Positions 1 through 7,921 of a DNA stretch of 12,820 nt are shown piece by piece. Made by a program: the position numbers and the translations under genes. The notes beneath the pieces are model-generated. The model had not been told where the DNA came from, searched no databases, and was given only the letters and a program-made list of their open reading frames with translations. This DNA comes from Clostridia bacterium. GTDB lineage: Bacteria > Bacillota > Clostridia > Christensenellales > CAG-138. Within the stretch, counting starts at the first letter, position 1; every line of letters begins with the position of its first letter. The stretch is from positions 1 to 12,820 of the forward strand of contig JAFSFN010000160.1 in the NCBI GenBank assembly GCA_017435185.1, in the 5' to 3' direction.

Positions 1-1
1 T

Positions 2-1264
2 AACAAAAGACTCGTTGAAGATTTAATTGAAAAATACGATGTTCTCGGCGTCGTAGGAAACGGTGCCAGCATGGATATTCAAAACGAAGCGGGTGTCAAA
101 GAATCGGATCTCGTTATCGCACTGACCGAGAGCGACGAACTCAACATTCTTGCCTGTCTTGTGGCTAAGAAATTGGGAGCAAAAAACACTATCGCCCGTG
201 TGAGAAATCCCGATTACAGAAAGCAAATCACCGTGATGAAGGATGACCTTGGAATTGCGATGGTTGTTAATCCCGAGCAAGAGACCGCAAATGAAATTTT
301 CAACCTCATCAGTCTACCATCTGTTAATCAGATCGAACATTTTGCCAAAGGCAGAGTTTCTCTCGTAGAAATTGTAGCGGAAAAAGGCTGTTCTCTGATT
401 GGCGAAACGCTGATTTCCATCGGCAAGAAGCTGACGACAAAAGTTCTCATCTGCGCAGTACAGCGCGGTGAGGAGGTTATCATTCCTGACGGTAATTTCA
501 AAATTGAAGAAGGTGACAGAATTCACTTTACCGCCAGCGCAAAATCTCTCGGAGATTTTCTGTCGGAAGCCAATCTTGTTAAGTCACCCTTCAAAAACAT
601 TATGATTGTCAGTGGTGGCCGAATAGGATATTACCTTGCCTATGCATTGTCTAAAAAGAAGTATTCCGTTAAACTGCTTGAAGATGATCCTGCAATTTGC
701 GAAGCACTTGCGGAATTGCTGCCACGCGTGACTGTAGTTTGCGGAAATGGTACACAGCACGATGTACTGGTTGAAGAAGGCATCGAAGCGATGGATGCTT
801 TTGTTGCGCTTACAAACATTGACGAAGAGAACATTATCGCATCCATGTTCGCCAACAAGAAGAATGTTAAAAAATCTATTGCACAGATCAAGAGTGATGA
901 CCTTTACAGCATGCTTGACGAGTTGGGTATTAACAACAATGTGTCGCCAAAGCACGTTGTAGCCGGCAAAATCATCAGCTATATCCGCGCACTCGCTAAC
1001 ACGGTCGGCAGTAAGGTGCTGACTTTGTATCAGCTCGTTAATAACCGGGTGGAGGCTTTGGAGTTTGCCGCAACAAAGCAAGAGAATTTCTATAACAAGC
1101 CTCTGCGTGAGCTGAATATAAAAAAGGATTGCCTGATTGCCTGCATTATCCGTCAGAATCAGGTTATCATCCCAAACGGTAATTCCGAGATCCATCTCGG
1201 AGATAATGTGGTAGTTGTAACAACCCATAAAAACTTTGACGATCTGAACGATGTGATCGAGTAA
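2..1264 (+). CDS. trkA: Trk potassium uptake regulator TrkA (5' partial)
   Basis: Peripheral NAD-binding subunit that gates the TrkH potassium channel at the inner face of the membrane. The frame is open from base 2, giving 420 residues before TAA. The ATG at 71 is internal: the 23 codons before it read as normal TrkA (…VVGNGAS…, the end of the first Rossmann half). About 30-35 residues carrying the first GxGxxG loop lie outside the window. Two RCK units are visible: TrkA_N then TrkA_C (about residues 1-200), then a second Rossmann core beginning NIMIVSGGRIG (near residue 200) with GNGTQHDVL and ALTNIDEENI, and a final TrkA_C ending near 1261. In the second loop the first glycine of the usual GGGRIG is Ser. 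The two-RCK form fits a TrkH partner, and trkH starts 12 bases after the stop. Identity is very secure. Confidence 0.95.
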   Translation, partial: NKRLVEDLIEKYDVLGVVGNGASMDIQNEAGVKESDLVIALTESDELNILACLVAKKLGAKNTIARVRNPDYRKQITVMKDDLGIAMVVNPEQETANEIFNLISLPSVNQIEHFAKGRVSLVEIVAEKGCSLIGETLISIGKKLTTKVLICAVQRGEEVIIPDGNFKIEEGDRIHFTASAKSLGDFLSEANLVKSPFKNIMIVSGGRIGYYLAYALSKKKYSVKLLEDDPAICEALAELLPRVTVVCGNGTQHDVLVEEGIEAMDAFVALTNIDEENIIASMFANKKNVKKSIAQIKSDDLYSMLDELGINNNVSPKHVVAGKIISYIRALANTVGSKVLTLYQLVNNRVEALEFAATKQENFYNKPLRELNIKKDCLIACIIRQNQVIIPNGNSEIHLGDNVVVVTTHKNFDDLNDVIE

Positions 1265-1276
1265 GACAGTGTTACT

Positions 1277-2818
1277 ATGGAATACAAGAAATTAGGTAGA
1301 ATTTTAGGTAAGATCATGATACTGGAGGCCATTCTGATGTTTGTGCCTTTGGCAGTCAGTTTTATCTATAAAGAGTCATTCATACATATTTCAGCGTTTT
1401 TGATCCCCATTGCAGCTCTGACGATAATCGGATTTTTACTGCAGATACCCAAACCGAAGAGAAATAGCCTATATCAGAAAGAAGGCTTTGCTCTTACCGC
1501 AATGGTGTGGCTCGTAATGACTATGTTCGGTGCTATCCCGTTTGTTATTAATGGCGACATTCCAAACTATGTGGATGCCTGCTTTGAGATTATGTCGGGC
1601 TTTACCACAACAGGTTCAAGTGTGATTACCGATATAACGGCAGTATCTCGTTCCTCACTATTCTGGCGTAGCTTCTCCCACTGGATTGGCGGCATGGGCA
1701 TTCTCGTATTCGTGCTTATTTTTATTCCCGAAAGCAACGACGGTTCTTCCATGCATTTGCTTCGTGCGGAGAGTCCCGGCCCTCAAGTTGGCAAAATCGT
1801 TTCCAAGATGAAGGTAACAACAAGAATACTGTATCTTATCTACCTTGGTATGACCGTTATTGAGGTTATCATTCTAATGCTTGATAAACCGATACCGGGA
1901 TATGAGAATGACCAGTTTTTCTTTAGCCTGCTTGCCACTTTTGCCTGTGCAGGAACCGGCGGTTTTGGTTTTATCCCAAACAGCATTGAGATGTTCCACC
2001 CATTCTCACAATATGTAATGTCTATCTTCCTCATCTTATTCGGATGTAATTTCAGTCTGTATTACTTACTCCTGATAGGAAAGATCAAAGAGGTTTTCCG
2101 AAGCGAAGAAATCAGGATCTATTTTTTAATCATAGTCGCAGCAGTAGCTTTCGTCTTTCTGAGTCTTGTCGGTAAATTTGAGGCATTTCCTCAGATTTAT
2201 ACAACCGAGGAAGCTTTTAGGCATTCCTTGTTCCAAGTGTCCTCCCTTATAACAACTACGGGGTTTACCACAACAGACTATAGTGTATGGCCGATGCTTG
2301 CTAAAACCACACTTATTATGGTCATGTTCATTGGTGCAATGGCCGGCTCTACAGCGGGAGGTATTAAGATATCCCGAATTATAATAGCGATCAAGGGCGC
2401 GTATATCAATGTAAGAAAGCTAATATCCCCCCGTTATGTTCCAAAAACAAAGTTTGAAGGAAAAACGTTGGAGCAAAAAACGATCAACGATGTATTTGCT
2501 TTTTTAACCTTGTATTTCTTCATACTTTTAGCGGCAATATTTTTATTATCCTTTGACCCTGTGAACGGTCAAGCTGTAAATATTGTTTCAGATGCGGGGA
2601 GTTATGAAGTTAAACATGGATTCTTCAGTAATTTCTCAGCTGTGCTTGCCTGTATCTCCAACGTGGGACCGGCGTTTGAAGCAGTAGGTCCATATTCGAG
2701 CTTTGCAAATTACAGCGATTTTTCAAAAATTATTCTTACCTTTGTAATGCTGCTCGGCAGACTTGAGATATTGCCTGTTCTTATTCTGTTTAACAAAAGG
2801 ACTTGGAAAAAGGTTTAA
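1277..2818 (+). CDS. trkH: Trk-type potassium channel/transporter subunit TrkH
   Basis: Integral membrane potassium-translocating subunit, 513 residues, with the four pseudo-repeated M1-P-M2 units of the SKT superfamily. All four selectivity-filter loops are visible: TTTGSS (about residues 110-115), CAGTGGFG (224-231), TTTGF (326-330) and SNVGP (461-465). The intramembrane-loop motif GAMAGSTAGGIK follows the third filter (353-364). The protein is somewhat longer than typical TrkH (about 480). The extra length seems to include an extracellular loop at about residues 428-448, just before the fourth pore loop. No convincing Shine-Dalgarno precedes the ATG, and the trkA stop is only 12 bases upstream, so translation is probably coupled to trkA. 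A terminator follows at 2876-2912. The channel call is firm; ion preference (K+ over Na+) is taken from the family, with glycine kept in each filter. Confidence 0.95.
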   Translation: MEYKKLGRILGKIMILEAILMFVPLAVSFIYKESFIHISAFLIPIAALTIIGFLLQIPKPKRNSLYQKEGFALTAMVWLVMTMFGAIPFVINGDIPNYVDACFEIMSGFTTTGSSVITDITAVSRSSLFWRSFSHWIGGMGILVFVLIFIPESNDGSSMHLLRAESPGPQVGKIVSKMKVTTRILYLIYLGMTVIEVIILMLDKPIPGYENDQFFFSLLATFACAGTGGFGFIPNSIEMFHPFSQYVMSIFLILFGCNFSLYYLLLIGKIKEVFRSEEIRIYFLIIVAAVAFVFLSLVGKFEAFPQIYTTEEAFRHSLFQVSSLITTTGFTTTDYSVWPMLAKTTLIMVMFIGAMAGSTAGGIKISRIIIAIKGAYINVRKLISPRYVPKTKFEGKTLEQKTINDVFAFLTLYFFILLAAIFLLSFDPVNGQAVNIVSDAGSYEVKHGFFSNFSAVLACISNVGPAFEAVGPYSSFANYSDFSKIILTFVMLLGRLEILPVLILFNKRTWKKV

Positions 2819-2875
2819 TATTTGTTATAAAAAGCGAGCACAACCGTTTATATAGCAGTAACCAATTTTTCATCG

Positions 2876-2912
2876 AAGAGTCTCGGCATTTTGGCGGAGA
2901 CTTTTCTTTTTT
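2876..2912 (+). terminator. Rho-independent terminator after trkA-trkH
   Basis: AAGAGTCTC (2876-2884) pairs with GAGACTTTT (2897-2905): nine pairs including one G-U, with a 12-base loop. It runs straight into a T-rich tract (2902-2912). It lies 58 bases past the trkH stop and before upp, so it separates the potassium and uracil operons. Confidence 0.8.
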
Positions 2913-2923
2913 AATGGTTATTA

Positions 2924-2929
2924 TATAAT
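2924..2929 (+). promoter_or_regulatory. Probable -10 box for upp-uraA
   Basis: A perfect TATAAT lies 66 bases before the upp start, just after the trkH terminator. The -35 region would fall in the terminator T tract (about 2901-2907), and only a poor match to TTGACA is present there. The rest of the gap (2819-2994) shows no recognisable PyrR-binding element, riboswitch or second hairpin. Confidence 0.45.
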
Positions 2930-2994
2930 ATGAGACTTGAATTTGGTAATAAAAGAAAGTAGACTAAAAGTGACAATATTTTTAGGGGGCATTT

Positions 2995-3624
2995 ATGGGT
3001 AAATTAAACATTATCGATCACCCTTTGATTCAGCACAAGCTGACCAAAATGCGTGATAAGGAAACAGGTTCCAAAGATTTCAGAGAACTTCTCAACGAAA
3101 TATCCCTGCTTATAGGCTATGAAATCACAAGGGATTTCCCTCTTGAAGATATCGAAATAGAAACACCTATCCGCAAAATGACAGCAAAATGTATTCCCGG
3201 CAAAAAAGTTGCCATCATCCCCATTTTAAGAGCAGGTCTTGGCATGGTGGACGGTTTGCTTACTCTGCTGCCTGTTGCCAAAATAGGGCATATAGGACTT
3301 TACCGAGATGAAACAACACATACTCCCGTAGTATATTACTGCAAACTTCCTGTTGATATAGATCAGCGTATTGTCATAATATGTGACCCGATGCTCGCTA
3401 CAGGAGGCAGTGCTTGCGACGCTATAACCATGCTCAAAGACAAAGGTTGTACAAGTATTCGTCTGATGTGTCTTGTTGCTTCTCCCGAAGGCGTTAAAGC
3501 AGTTCAGGACAAGCATCCCGATGTTGACATTTTTGTAGGGGCACTTGATGAATGTCTGAATGAAAATGCCTACATCGTACCCGGATTGGGTGATGCCGGC
3601 GACCGAATTTTCGGCACAAAATAA
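2995..3624 (+). CDS. upp: Uracil phosphoribosyltransferase
   Basis: Cytosolic pyrimidine salvage enzyme that converts uracil and PRPP to UMP and pyrophosphate. At 209 residues it matches the usual family length. The PRPP-binding loop reads ICDPMLATGGSA (about residues 129-140), including the acidic DP pair and the GGS turn. The C-terminal uracil-binding signature PGLGDAGDRIFGT (196-208) is intact. The N terminus (…IIDHPLIQHKL…MRD) is also typical, which supports the ATG at 2995. That ATG has a clear AGGGGG at 2984-2989, five bases upstream. The uracil permease gene begins 31 bases downstream, so the two genes form an import-and-capture pair. No internal damage or odd residues were seen. The call is essentially certain. 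Confidence 0.98.
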   Translation: MGKLNIIDHPLIQHKLTKMRDKETGSKDFRELLNEISLLIGYEITRDFPLEDIEIETPIRKMTAKCIPGKKVAIIPILRAGLGMVDGLLTLLPVAKIGHIGLYRDETTHTPVVYYCKLPVDIDQRIVIICDPMLATGGSACDAITMLKDKGCTSIRLMCLVASPEGVKAVQDKHPDVDIFVGALDECLNENAYIVPGLGDAGDRIFGTK

Positions 3625-3641
3625 GGGAAAACATAAAAACC

Positions 3642-3648
3642 AAGGAGG
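3642..3648 (+). promoter_or_regulatory. Ribosome binding site that sets the uraA start
   Basis: A strong AAGGAGG sits seven bases before ATG 3656. It decides against the in-frame upstream ATG at 3560, which lies inside upp and has no such site. Confidence 0.9.
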
Positions 3649-3655
3649 AAAAATC

Positions 3656-5008
3656 ATGAACAAAAACTATCAGGTCGATTCGAAACTCACGGCAAAAACA
3701 GCCGTATTGAGTTTCCAGCACATGTTTGCAATGTTTGGTTCCTGCGTACTCGTACCAATTCTCTGCAACATGAGCATTGCAATGTCCTTGCTTGCTGCAG
3801 GCATTGGTACAATAATCTTCTATTTCCTTACCAAACGTAAGGTGCCCGTGTTCCTCGCAAGCTCATTTGCTTTCCTGCCTGCTTTGCAGTCATGCATGGC
3901 AAATACAGCAATAGGCACTCCCGAATGGAATATCCAAATGGGTAAAGCAATGCCCGCAGTCTTCCTTGCAGGTCTTGTTTATGTTTTGCTTTCCGTCATA
4001 ATCAAATTCGTCGGTGTTCAGAAAGTAAGAAAGCTGTTCCCGCCCATCGTTGTAGGTCCCGTCATAATCGTAATCGGTATGATATTGGCTCCGAAGATGT
4101 TCTGGAACAACATAATAGGTCAAGCTATCTGGAATGATATCCCTGTTTGGAAAGAATGGACAGCCGCTATTATAACCGCAGCCGCAATAATACTTACAAA
4201 CACATTGGCAAAACCCAAAAGTTTTTTGCGTGTTATTCCCATCCTCGTCGGCTTCGCTGTAGGTTACATTTATTCTTTGTGCATAGGTCTTGTTGACTAC
4301 AGTGGCTGTGACTGGAGCCAGATAGTTATATTCCAGGATTTGGAAAATCTCTTCGGTTTCTACGGCTCATTGAGCATTGACTGGGGTATAATACTCAGCA
4401 TAGTTCCTCTCGCTCTTGTTACATTCATGGAGCATTTGGGCGACATATCCGCAAACAGCAACATCTGCGGCAAAGACTTCATGGTAGACCCCGGCATCCA
4501 CCGCACAGTATTGGGTGACGGCGTAGCCACATCCGTTGCAGCACTCTTGGGTGCTCCCGCAAACACAACATACGGCGAAAACACCGCTGTATTGGCGATC
4601 ACCAAGAACTATAACACCAAGAATATTCTTTACGCAGCAATATTTGCCGTAATTCTCGGTTGCTTCTCAATATTCGGCACAGCCATCAACACAATTCCCT
4701 CCGCAGTTATCGGCGGTGCTTCCATCGTATTGTTCGGCATGATTTCCGCTTCAGGTCTGCGTTCGCTCGTTGATAACAAAGTCAACTTCTCAAACACCAA
4801 GAACCTCATCGTCGTTTCCGTAATACTTTCCATAGGTTTGGGCCTCGGCGCAATGAGCCTTGCAGGCGACATAACAGGCGACGCTTCACTCAAGATAATG
4901 GTAGGCAGCGTTGAGATATCTCCCCTCGCCATTGCAACGGTAGTCGGCGTTATTTTGAACCTCATCATCCCTAACAAAAAAGGTGATGATCCCGAAACGA
5001 TAGATTGA
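3656..5008 (+). CDS. uraA: Uracil permease (NCS2/NAT family, UraA-type)
   Basis: Proton-coupled uracil importer in the cytoplasmic membrane, 450 residues from the chosen start and strongly hydrophobic throughout, as expected for the 14-segment NCS2 fold. Visible family landmarks are the N-terminal QHMFAMFG (residues 21-28), FMEHLGDISANSNICGKDF (257-275) with the substrate-site Glu259, and GAPANTTYGENTAVLAITKNY (299-319) with Glu308 in the second substrate motif. The frame can be extended upstream to ATG 3560, but that would overlap the last 22 codons of upp with an unrelated hydrophilic tail; AAGGAGG at 3642-3648 points to 3656 instead. Adjacent upp supports uracil as the substrate rather than xanthine or uric acid. 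The gene ends just before a strong terminator (5023-5051). Confidence 0.95.
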   Translation: MNKNYQVDSKLTAKTAVLSFQHMFAMFGSCVLVPILCNMSIAMSLLAAGIGTIIFYFLTKRKVPVFLASSFAFLPALQSCMANTAIGTPEWNIQMGKAMPAVFLAGLVYVLLSVIIKFVGVQKVRKLFPPIVVGPVIIVIGMILAPKMFWNNIIGQAIWNDIPVWKEWTAAIITAAAIILTNTLAKPKSFLRVIPILVGFAVGYIYSLCIGLVDYSGCDWSQIVIFQDLENLFGFYGSLSIDWGIILSIVPLALVTFMEHLGDISANSNICGKDFMVDPGIHRTVLGDGVATSVAALLGAPANTTYGENTAVLAITKNYNTKNILYAAIFAVILGCFSIFGTAINTIPSAVIGGASIVLFGMISASGLRSLVDNKVNFSNTKNLIVVSVILSIGLGLGAMSLAGDITGDASLKIMVGSVEISPLAIATVVGVILNLIIPNKKGDDPETID

Positions 5009-5022
5009 TTCACGAGATACTC

Positions 5023-5051
5023 AAAAAGCCACCCTCCAAGGGTGGCTTTTT
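5023..5051. terminator. Bidirectional terminator between convergent operons
   Basis: A perfect 13-base inverted repeat, AAAAAGCCACCCT and AGGGTGGCTTTTT, with a three-base loop (CCA at 5036-5038). A run of five A on one side and five T on the other makes a GC-rich stem plus U tract on both strands. It can therefore end uraA transcription from the left and the ROK-kinase operon from the right, whose last stop codon is at 5071-5073, about 20 bases away. Confidence 0.93.
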
Positions 5052-5070
5052 CACTCATATCGTACTGAAG

Positions 5071-5997
5071 TCAAATGTAAAGTGCTGCACCGAGCATTCC
5101 CGCATCATTGCCCAGTTTCGCAGGCAGGATATCACCATGTGTACGAAAGAAACACTTTTTGTGTACATTTTCACGCAAAGGCTCAAACAAAAATTCGCCC
5201 GCACCGCTAACACCTCCACCTACGGCAATGACCTGAGCATCTGTAAGATTTATTATGGATGCCACAAGGCTGCCAAGTGAATCTACATATTTTTCAAATA
5301 TTGCAGCAGCAGTTTTATCTCCTGCCTTTGCGCAGTCTATAACTGTTTTTGCGCTTACATTTTCTTTGTTTCCGTCAGCCGCTTCTTTTATCATTCCTTC
5401 AAAATTTCTTCTGCCCTGCGATATCAGCCATGTTGCTGAGCACAGCGCTTCCGCACAGCCCGAATTGCCGCAGGTGCATTTCTCTCCGTCTTGAGCAATT
5501 ATCATATGTCCCATTTCAACTCCGCTTCCGCGCCCACCGTTGAAAAGGCGTCCATTCAATATCAAACCGCCTCCCACTCCTGTTCCGAGTGTTAAAAGTG
5601 CACCTGTATCACAGCCAAAAAGCACGCCTTTGTTAAACTCTGCCAATGTTGCCGCATTCGCATCATTGAGCATTGCTACCTCAATCCCACTCATGCATTC
5701 TTTTGCGGCTTTAAGCAGTGGAGCATCAAAAAAGCCGAGATTATGAGCATCTATTACGATCTCGCCCTTGCTGTCAATACTTCCGGGGACCGCAATCCCG
5801 ACGCCCTTAATTTCTTTTTTGTCCACTTCCGCTGCAAGAGAATCTTTCATTGTGCTAAGCAGTTTTGACACAGCATAAACATCACTGTCTTTCGGGAAAG
5901 GAACACTAAGTCTGCTCACTTCATCATATTTTTCATCATACATTGCGGCGGCAATATTTGTGCCGCCTATATCAAAGCCTATACTGTATCTCTTCAT
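5071..5997 (-). CDS. ROK-family sugar kinase, probably glucokinase
   Basis: Cytosolic ATP-dependent sugar kinase, 308 residues, the normal length for single-domain ROK kinases without an N-terminal helix-turn-helix. The phosphate-binding loop DIGGTN (9-14) opens the protein. The catalytic Asp112 sits in LNDANAATLAE, and LGTGVGGG (137-144) is the second ATP loop. The ROK zinc site is complete: EMGH (161-164) followed by CTCGNSGCAE (Cys174, Cys176, Cys181). ROK kinases act on glucose, mannose, fructose, N-acetylmannosamine or allose, and the sequence alone does not settle which. Position behind hprK favours glucose. The start ATG overlaps the hprK stop as ATGA (5994-5997) and has no good ribosome site of its own, so translation is probably coupled. 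It is the last gene of the minus-strand operon. Confidence 0.93.
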   Translation of the reverse strand: MKRYSIGFDIGGTNIAAAMYDEKYDEVSRLSVPFPKDSDVYAVSKLLSTMKDSLAAEVDKKEIKGVGIAVPGSIDSKGEIVIDAHNLGFFDAPLLKAAKECMSGIEVAMLNDANAATLAEFNKGVLFGCDTGALLTLGTGVGGGLILNGRLFNGGRGSGVEMGHMIIAQDGEKCTCGNSGCAEALCSATWLISQGRRNFEGMIKEAADGNKENVSAKTVIDCAKAGDKTAAAIFEKYVDSLGSLVASIINLTDAQVIAVGGGVSGAGEFLFEPLRENVHKKCFFRTHGDILPAKLGNDAGMLGAALYI

Positions 5998-6914
5998 TTT
6001 TTCAACATGTCTTTCGGAAGTCTTTTTTCAAATTCTGCCGCCGCATTATATCCAAGCCTTGTAAGTCTGAAATTTCTTGCCGCCGCTTCTATTACTATTG
6101 CCAAGTTTCTGCCAGGGCTGACAGGTATCTTTGCACTCGGAACTTTGACGCCGAGTATTTCCGTCGTGTTTTCGCTCAATCCCAGGCGTTCATATTCCGT
6201 ATTCTCATTCCAAAGTTCCATCTCGATAACGAGGTCTATCGTTTTTTCGGGTATCACCGCACCCACACCGTAAAGATAGCGAACATCGACCAGCCCTATG
6301 CCTCTTACTTCAATAAGATGTCTTGTCAGCTCGGGTGACTTTCCCGAGAGTCTGTCAGCGGCAACACGAGTGATCTCCACAACATCATCCGCTACAAGGC
6401 TGTGTCCCTCTCTTATCATTTCAAGAGCTGTTTCGCTCTTTCCCATGCCGCTTTCGCCGATGAGCAGTATACCTACACCGTAAACATCAACCATTACACC
6501 ATGAAGTCTCACCATGGGAGCCGTTTCCTTATTTATAAAGTTGGTTATCTTATATCCCAGCTCGCCCGTGATTATGGGTGACTTGAAAACAGGAATATCA
6601 TTTTCCTTTGCGGCTTTGACCAACAATTCGGGCGGCTGATTATCCCTTGCGCAAACTATGCAGGGTATGCCGCTTTGAGCAAAACGCTTAACACATTCAT
6701 TCTGACATTCTTTATCCAGACTGTACAGATAATACATCTCGGCATTTCCTATAAGCTGAACTCGTTCTTCATCAAAATGTTCATAAAATCCCGTAAACTG
6801 CAAACCCGGACGATTTACTTCACCTTTCGCAAACGTAACTTCACCGCTGCCGTCGCAGAGTATTTGTGCATCTATTACTTCCGCAAATTTTTCGTTTTTT
6901 ATTTTAACGGACAT
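5994..6914 (-). CDS. hprK: HPr kinase/phosphorylase
   Basis: Bifunctional enzyme that phosphorylates Ser46 of HPr with ATP or pyrophosphate and removes the same phosphate, controlling carbon catabolite repression through CcpA. It has 306 residues, normal for the family. The N-terminal domain includes LIGNAEMYYL (about 54-63). The catalytic domain has RLHGVMVDVYG with His138, Walker A GESGMGKSE (153-161; the usual second residue Asp is Glu here), VADD (174-177), and the family signature EVRGIGLVDV (202-211) with Glu202, Arg204 and Gly205. The C-terminal PVSPGRNLAIVIEAAARN is also typical. ATG 6914 is preceded by GGAGGT (6921-6926) at six bases. The HAD gene stops 13 bases upstream and the ROK kinase overlaps downstream, so the three genes share one transcript. 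Confidence 0.97.
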   Translation of the reverse strand: MSVKIKNEKFAEVIDAQILCDGSGEVTFAKGEVNRPGLQFTGFYEHFDEERVQLIGNAEMYYLYSLDKECQNECVKRFAQSGIPCIVCARDNQPPELLVKAAKENDIPVFKSPIITGELGYKITNFINKETAPMVRLHGVMVDVYGVGILLIGESGMGKSETALEMIREGHSLVADDVVEITRVAADRLSGKSPELTRHLIEVRGIGLVDVRYLYGVGAVIPEKTIDLVIEMELWNENTEYERLGLSENTTEILGVKVPSAKIPVSPGRNLAIVIEAAARNFRLTRLGYNAAAEFEKRLPKDMLKK

Positions 6915-6927
6915 TCGTACACCTCCG

Positions 6928-7722
6928 TCATTTCAAAAGATAATTGTTTATAAGATATGCTATGCCGTCATCATCGCATGAAGGAACAACTATATCCGCT
7001 ATCTGTTTTATGGCATCCTTTGCATTGTCAACCGCAACACCAAGGCCTGCCCATTCTATCATCTCGGCATCAAGAGTATTATCTCCTGCCGCTACGACCT
7101 CACTCTGTTTAACGCCCATGCTGTCTGCTATCTTCTTTAGTGCCGTACCTTTATCAAAACCGACATTGTTGAATTCTATAAACCCTGCTGTCGAGCCAGA
7201 TACTTTCAAAATTCCTTCATAACGCTTTTTGAGCCTGGGTATCAGTTTCTCTGCATGATCCGGATATGTAATAAACAAAACTTTGGGTATCCTTTCCCAT
7301 TTTTTCTTTCTCAAATCCGGGTCTACTTTCAAGGGAAGCGAAAGTATGCCCGTATAGCCCTTTACCCATTCATTTCTGACTTCACTTATAACAGTATCAT
7401 CCTGATATATATGTGCGTGTATGCCAATCTCTCTTGCAAGTTCAAGCAGTTCGATTATTCTGTCACTGTCTACTTCGGAAAAAGATATCGCTTCCTGTTT
7501 TTCTATATCTGTTATTACAGCTCCGCCGTAATTTATCATAAGACCTGTCAAACCAAGCTCGTCCGACACTCTTTTTGCACCCGTGAAGCTCCTTCCCGTG
7601 GCAAGCGTCACGCATATACCGGCTTCTCTCGCTTTTATTATTGCCTGCTTGTTTGCTTCACTAAGCTCTCTCTTGCTGTTAAGCAATGTGTCATCTATAT
7701 CCAATGCCAATATTTTATACAT
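6928..7722 (-). CDS. Cof-type HAD-superfamily sugar-phosphate phosphatase-like hydrolase
   Basis: Cytosolic HAD hydrolase of the Cof/YidA class (IIB cap), 264 residues, the usual length. Motif I is ALDIDDTLL with nucleophile Asp8 and acid Asp10, motif II is TLATGRS (39-45), motif III Lys191 is in GFDKGTAL, and motif IV is GDNTLD (213-218; the commonest form is GDNxND). These enzymes act on small phosphates such as sugar phosphates or nucleotide cofactors, and the true substrate cannot be read from the sequence. The start has GGAGGT (7731-7736) eight bases upstream and a good promoter just before it. As first gene of an operon with hprK and a sugar kinase, a role in clearing sugar phosphates is plausible but inferred. 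Confidence 0.93.
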   Translation of the reverse strand: MYKILALDIDDTLLNSKRELSEANKQAIIKAREAGICVTLATGRSFTGAKRVSDELGLTGLMINYGGAVITDIEKQEAISFSEVDSDRIIELLELAREIGIHAHIYQDDTVISEVRNEWVKGYTGILSLPLKVDPDLRKKKWERIPKVLFITYPDHAEKLIPRLKKRYEGILKVSGSTAGFIEFNNVGFDKGTALKKIADSMGVKQSEVVAAGDNTLDAEMIEWAGLGVAVDNAKDAIKQIADIVVPSCDDDGIAYLINNYLLK

Positions 7723-7742
7723 GGGCCAGTACCTCCGCTTTT

Positions 7743-7772
7743 ATTATCTCATATATATACAGCCAGCGTCAA
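7743..7772 (-). promoter_or_regulatory. Promoter of the HAD-hprK-ROK operon
   Basis: Read on the minus strand: TTGACG (7772-7767), an 18-base spacer, then GATAAT (7748-7743). Each box has five of six consensus bases. The predicted transcript start, near 7736, falls at the GGAGGT ribosome site, so the leader would be only about 14 bases long. Confidence 0.65.
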
Positions 7773-7806
7773 ACAGTCCGTTTTTGCACTTTTTGATATA
7801 TTTTTC

Positions 7807-7838
7807 GCAAGTGCTTGCAGTTGTCAGATTCGTATAAT
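7807..7838 (+). promoter_or_regulatory. Probable promoter and dyad upstream of the giant surface protein
   Basis: A perfect TATAAT lies at 7833-7838, 84 bases before ATG 7922. No good TTGACA stands at the right distance. Instead the -35 area holds a short perfect dyad, GCAAG TG CTTGC (7807-7818), which could be an activator or repressor site. The -10 call is reasonable; the regulatory reading is a guess. Confidence 0.45.
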
Positions 7839-7921
7839 ATAATTATCAATGGTGAAGTGCCGCATATATAAAATCGGTACTTATACTTAATTTAATACAA
7901 CGAGAAAGGGTTGTGTAAAAA

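Noticed and set aside
584..1228. 214-codon open frame on the minus strand inside trkA
   Set aside because: It is fully antisense to well-conserved trkA, its translation matches no family I know, and no ribosome site or promoter was seen. It is a shadow frame.
71..1264. trkA starting at ATG 71 as a complete gene
   Set aside because: The frame is open back to base 2 and the upstream codons encode conserved TrkA sequence (VVGNGAS), so ATG 71 is internal and the gene is cut by the window edge.
2819..2994. Riboswitch or PyrR-type attenuator in front of upp
   Set aside because: Apart from the trkH terminator I see no second hairpin with a T tract and no recognisable PyrR-binding sequence.
3560..3655. 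Upstream extension of uraA to ATG 3560
   Set aside because: It overlaps the end of upp, adds a hydrophilic tail not seen in UraA proteins, and lacks a ribosome site, while AAGGAGG precedes ATG 3656.
5255..5746. Plus-strand open frames within the ROK kinase gene
   Set aside because: They are antisense to a gene with all catalytic motifs intact, have unrelated compositions and no start signals.
7255..7842. 195-codon plus-strand open frame antisense to the HAD gene
   Set aside because: It overlaps a conserved HAD gene with complete motifs. The peptide is rich in Tyr, Phe and Cys in the manner of a reverse-strand reading and has no ribosome site.
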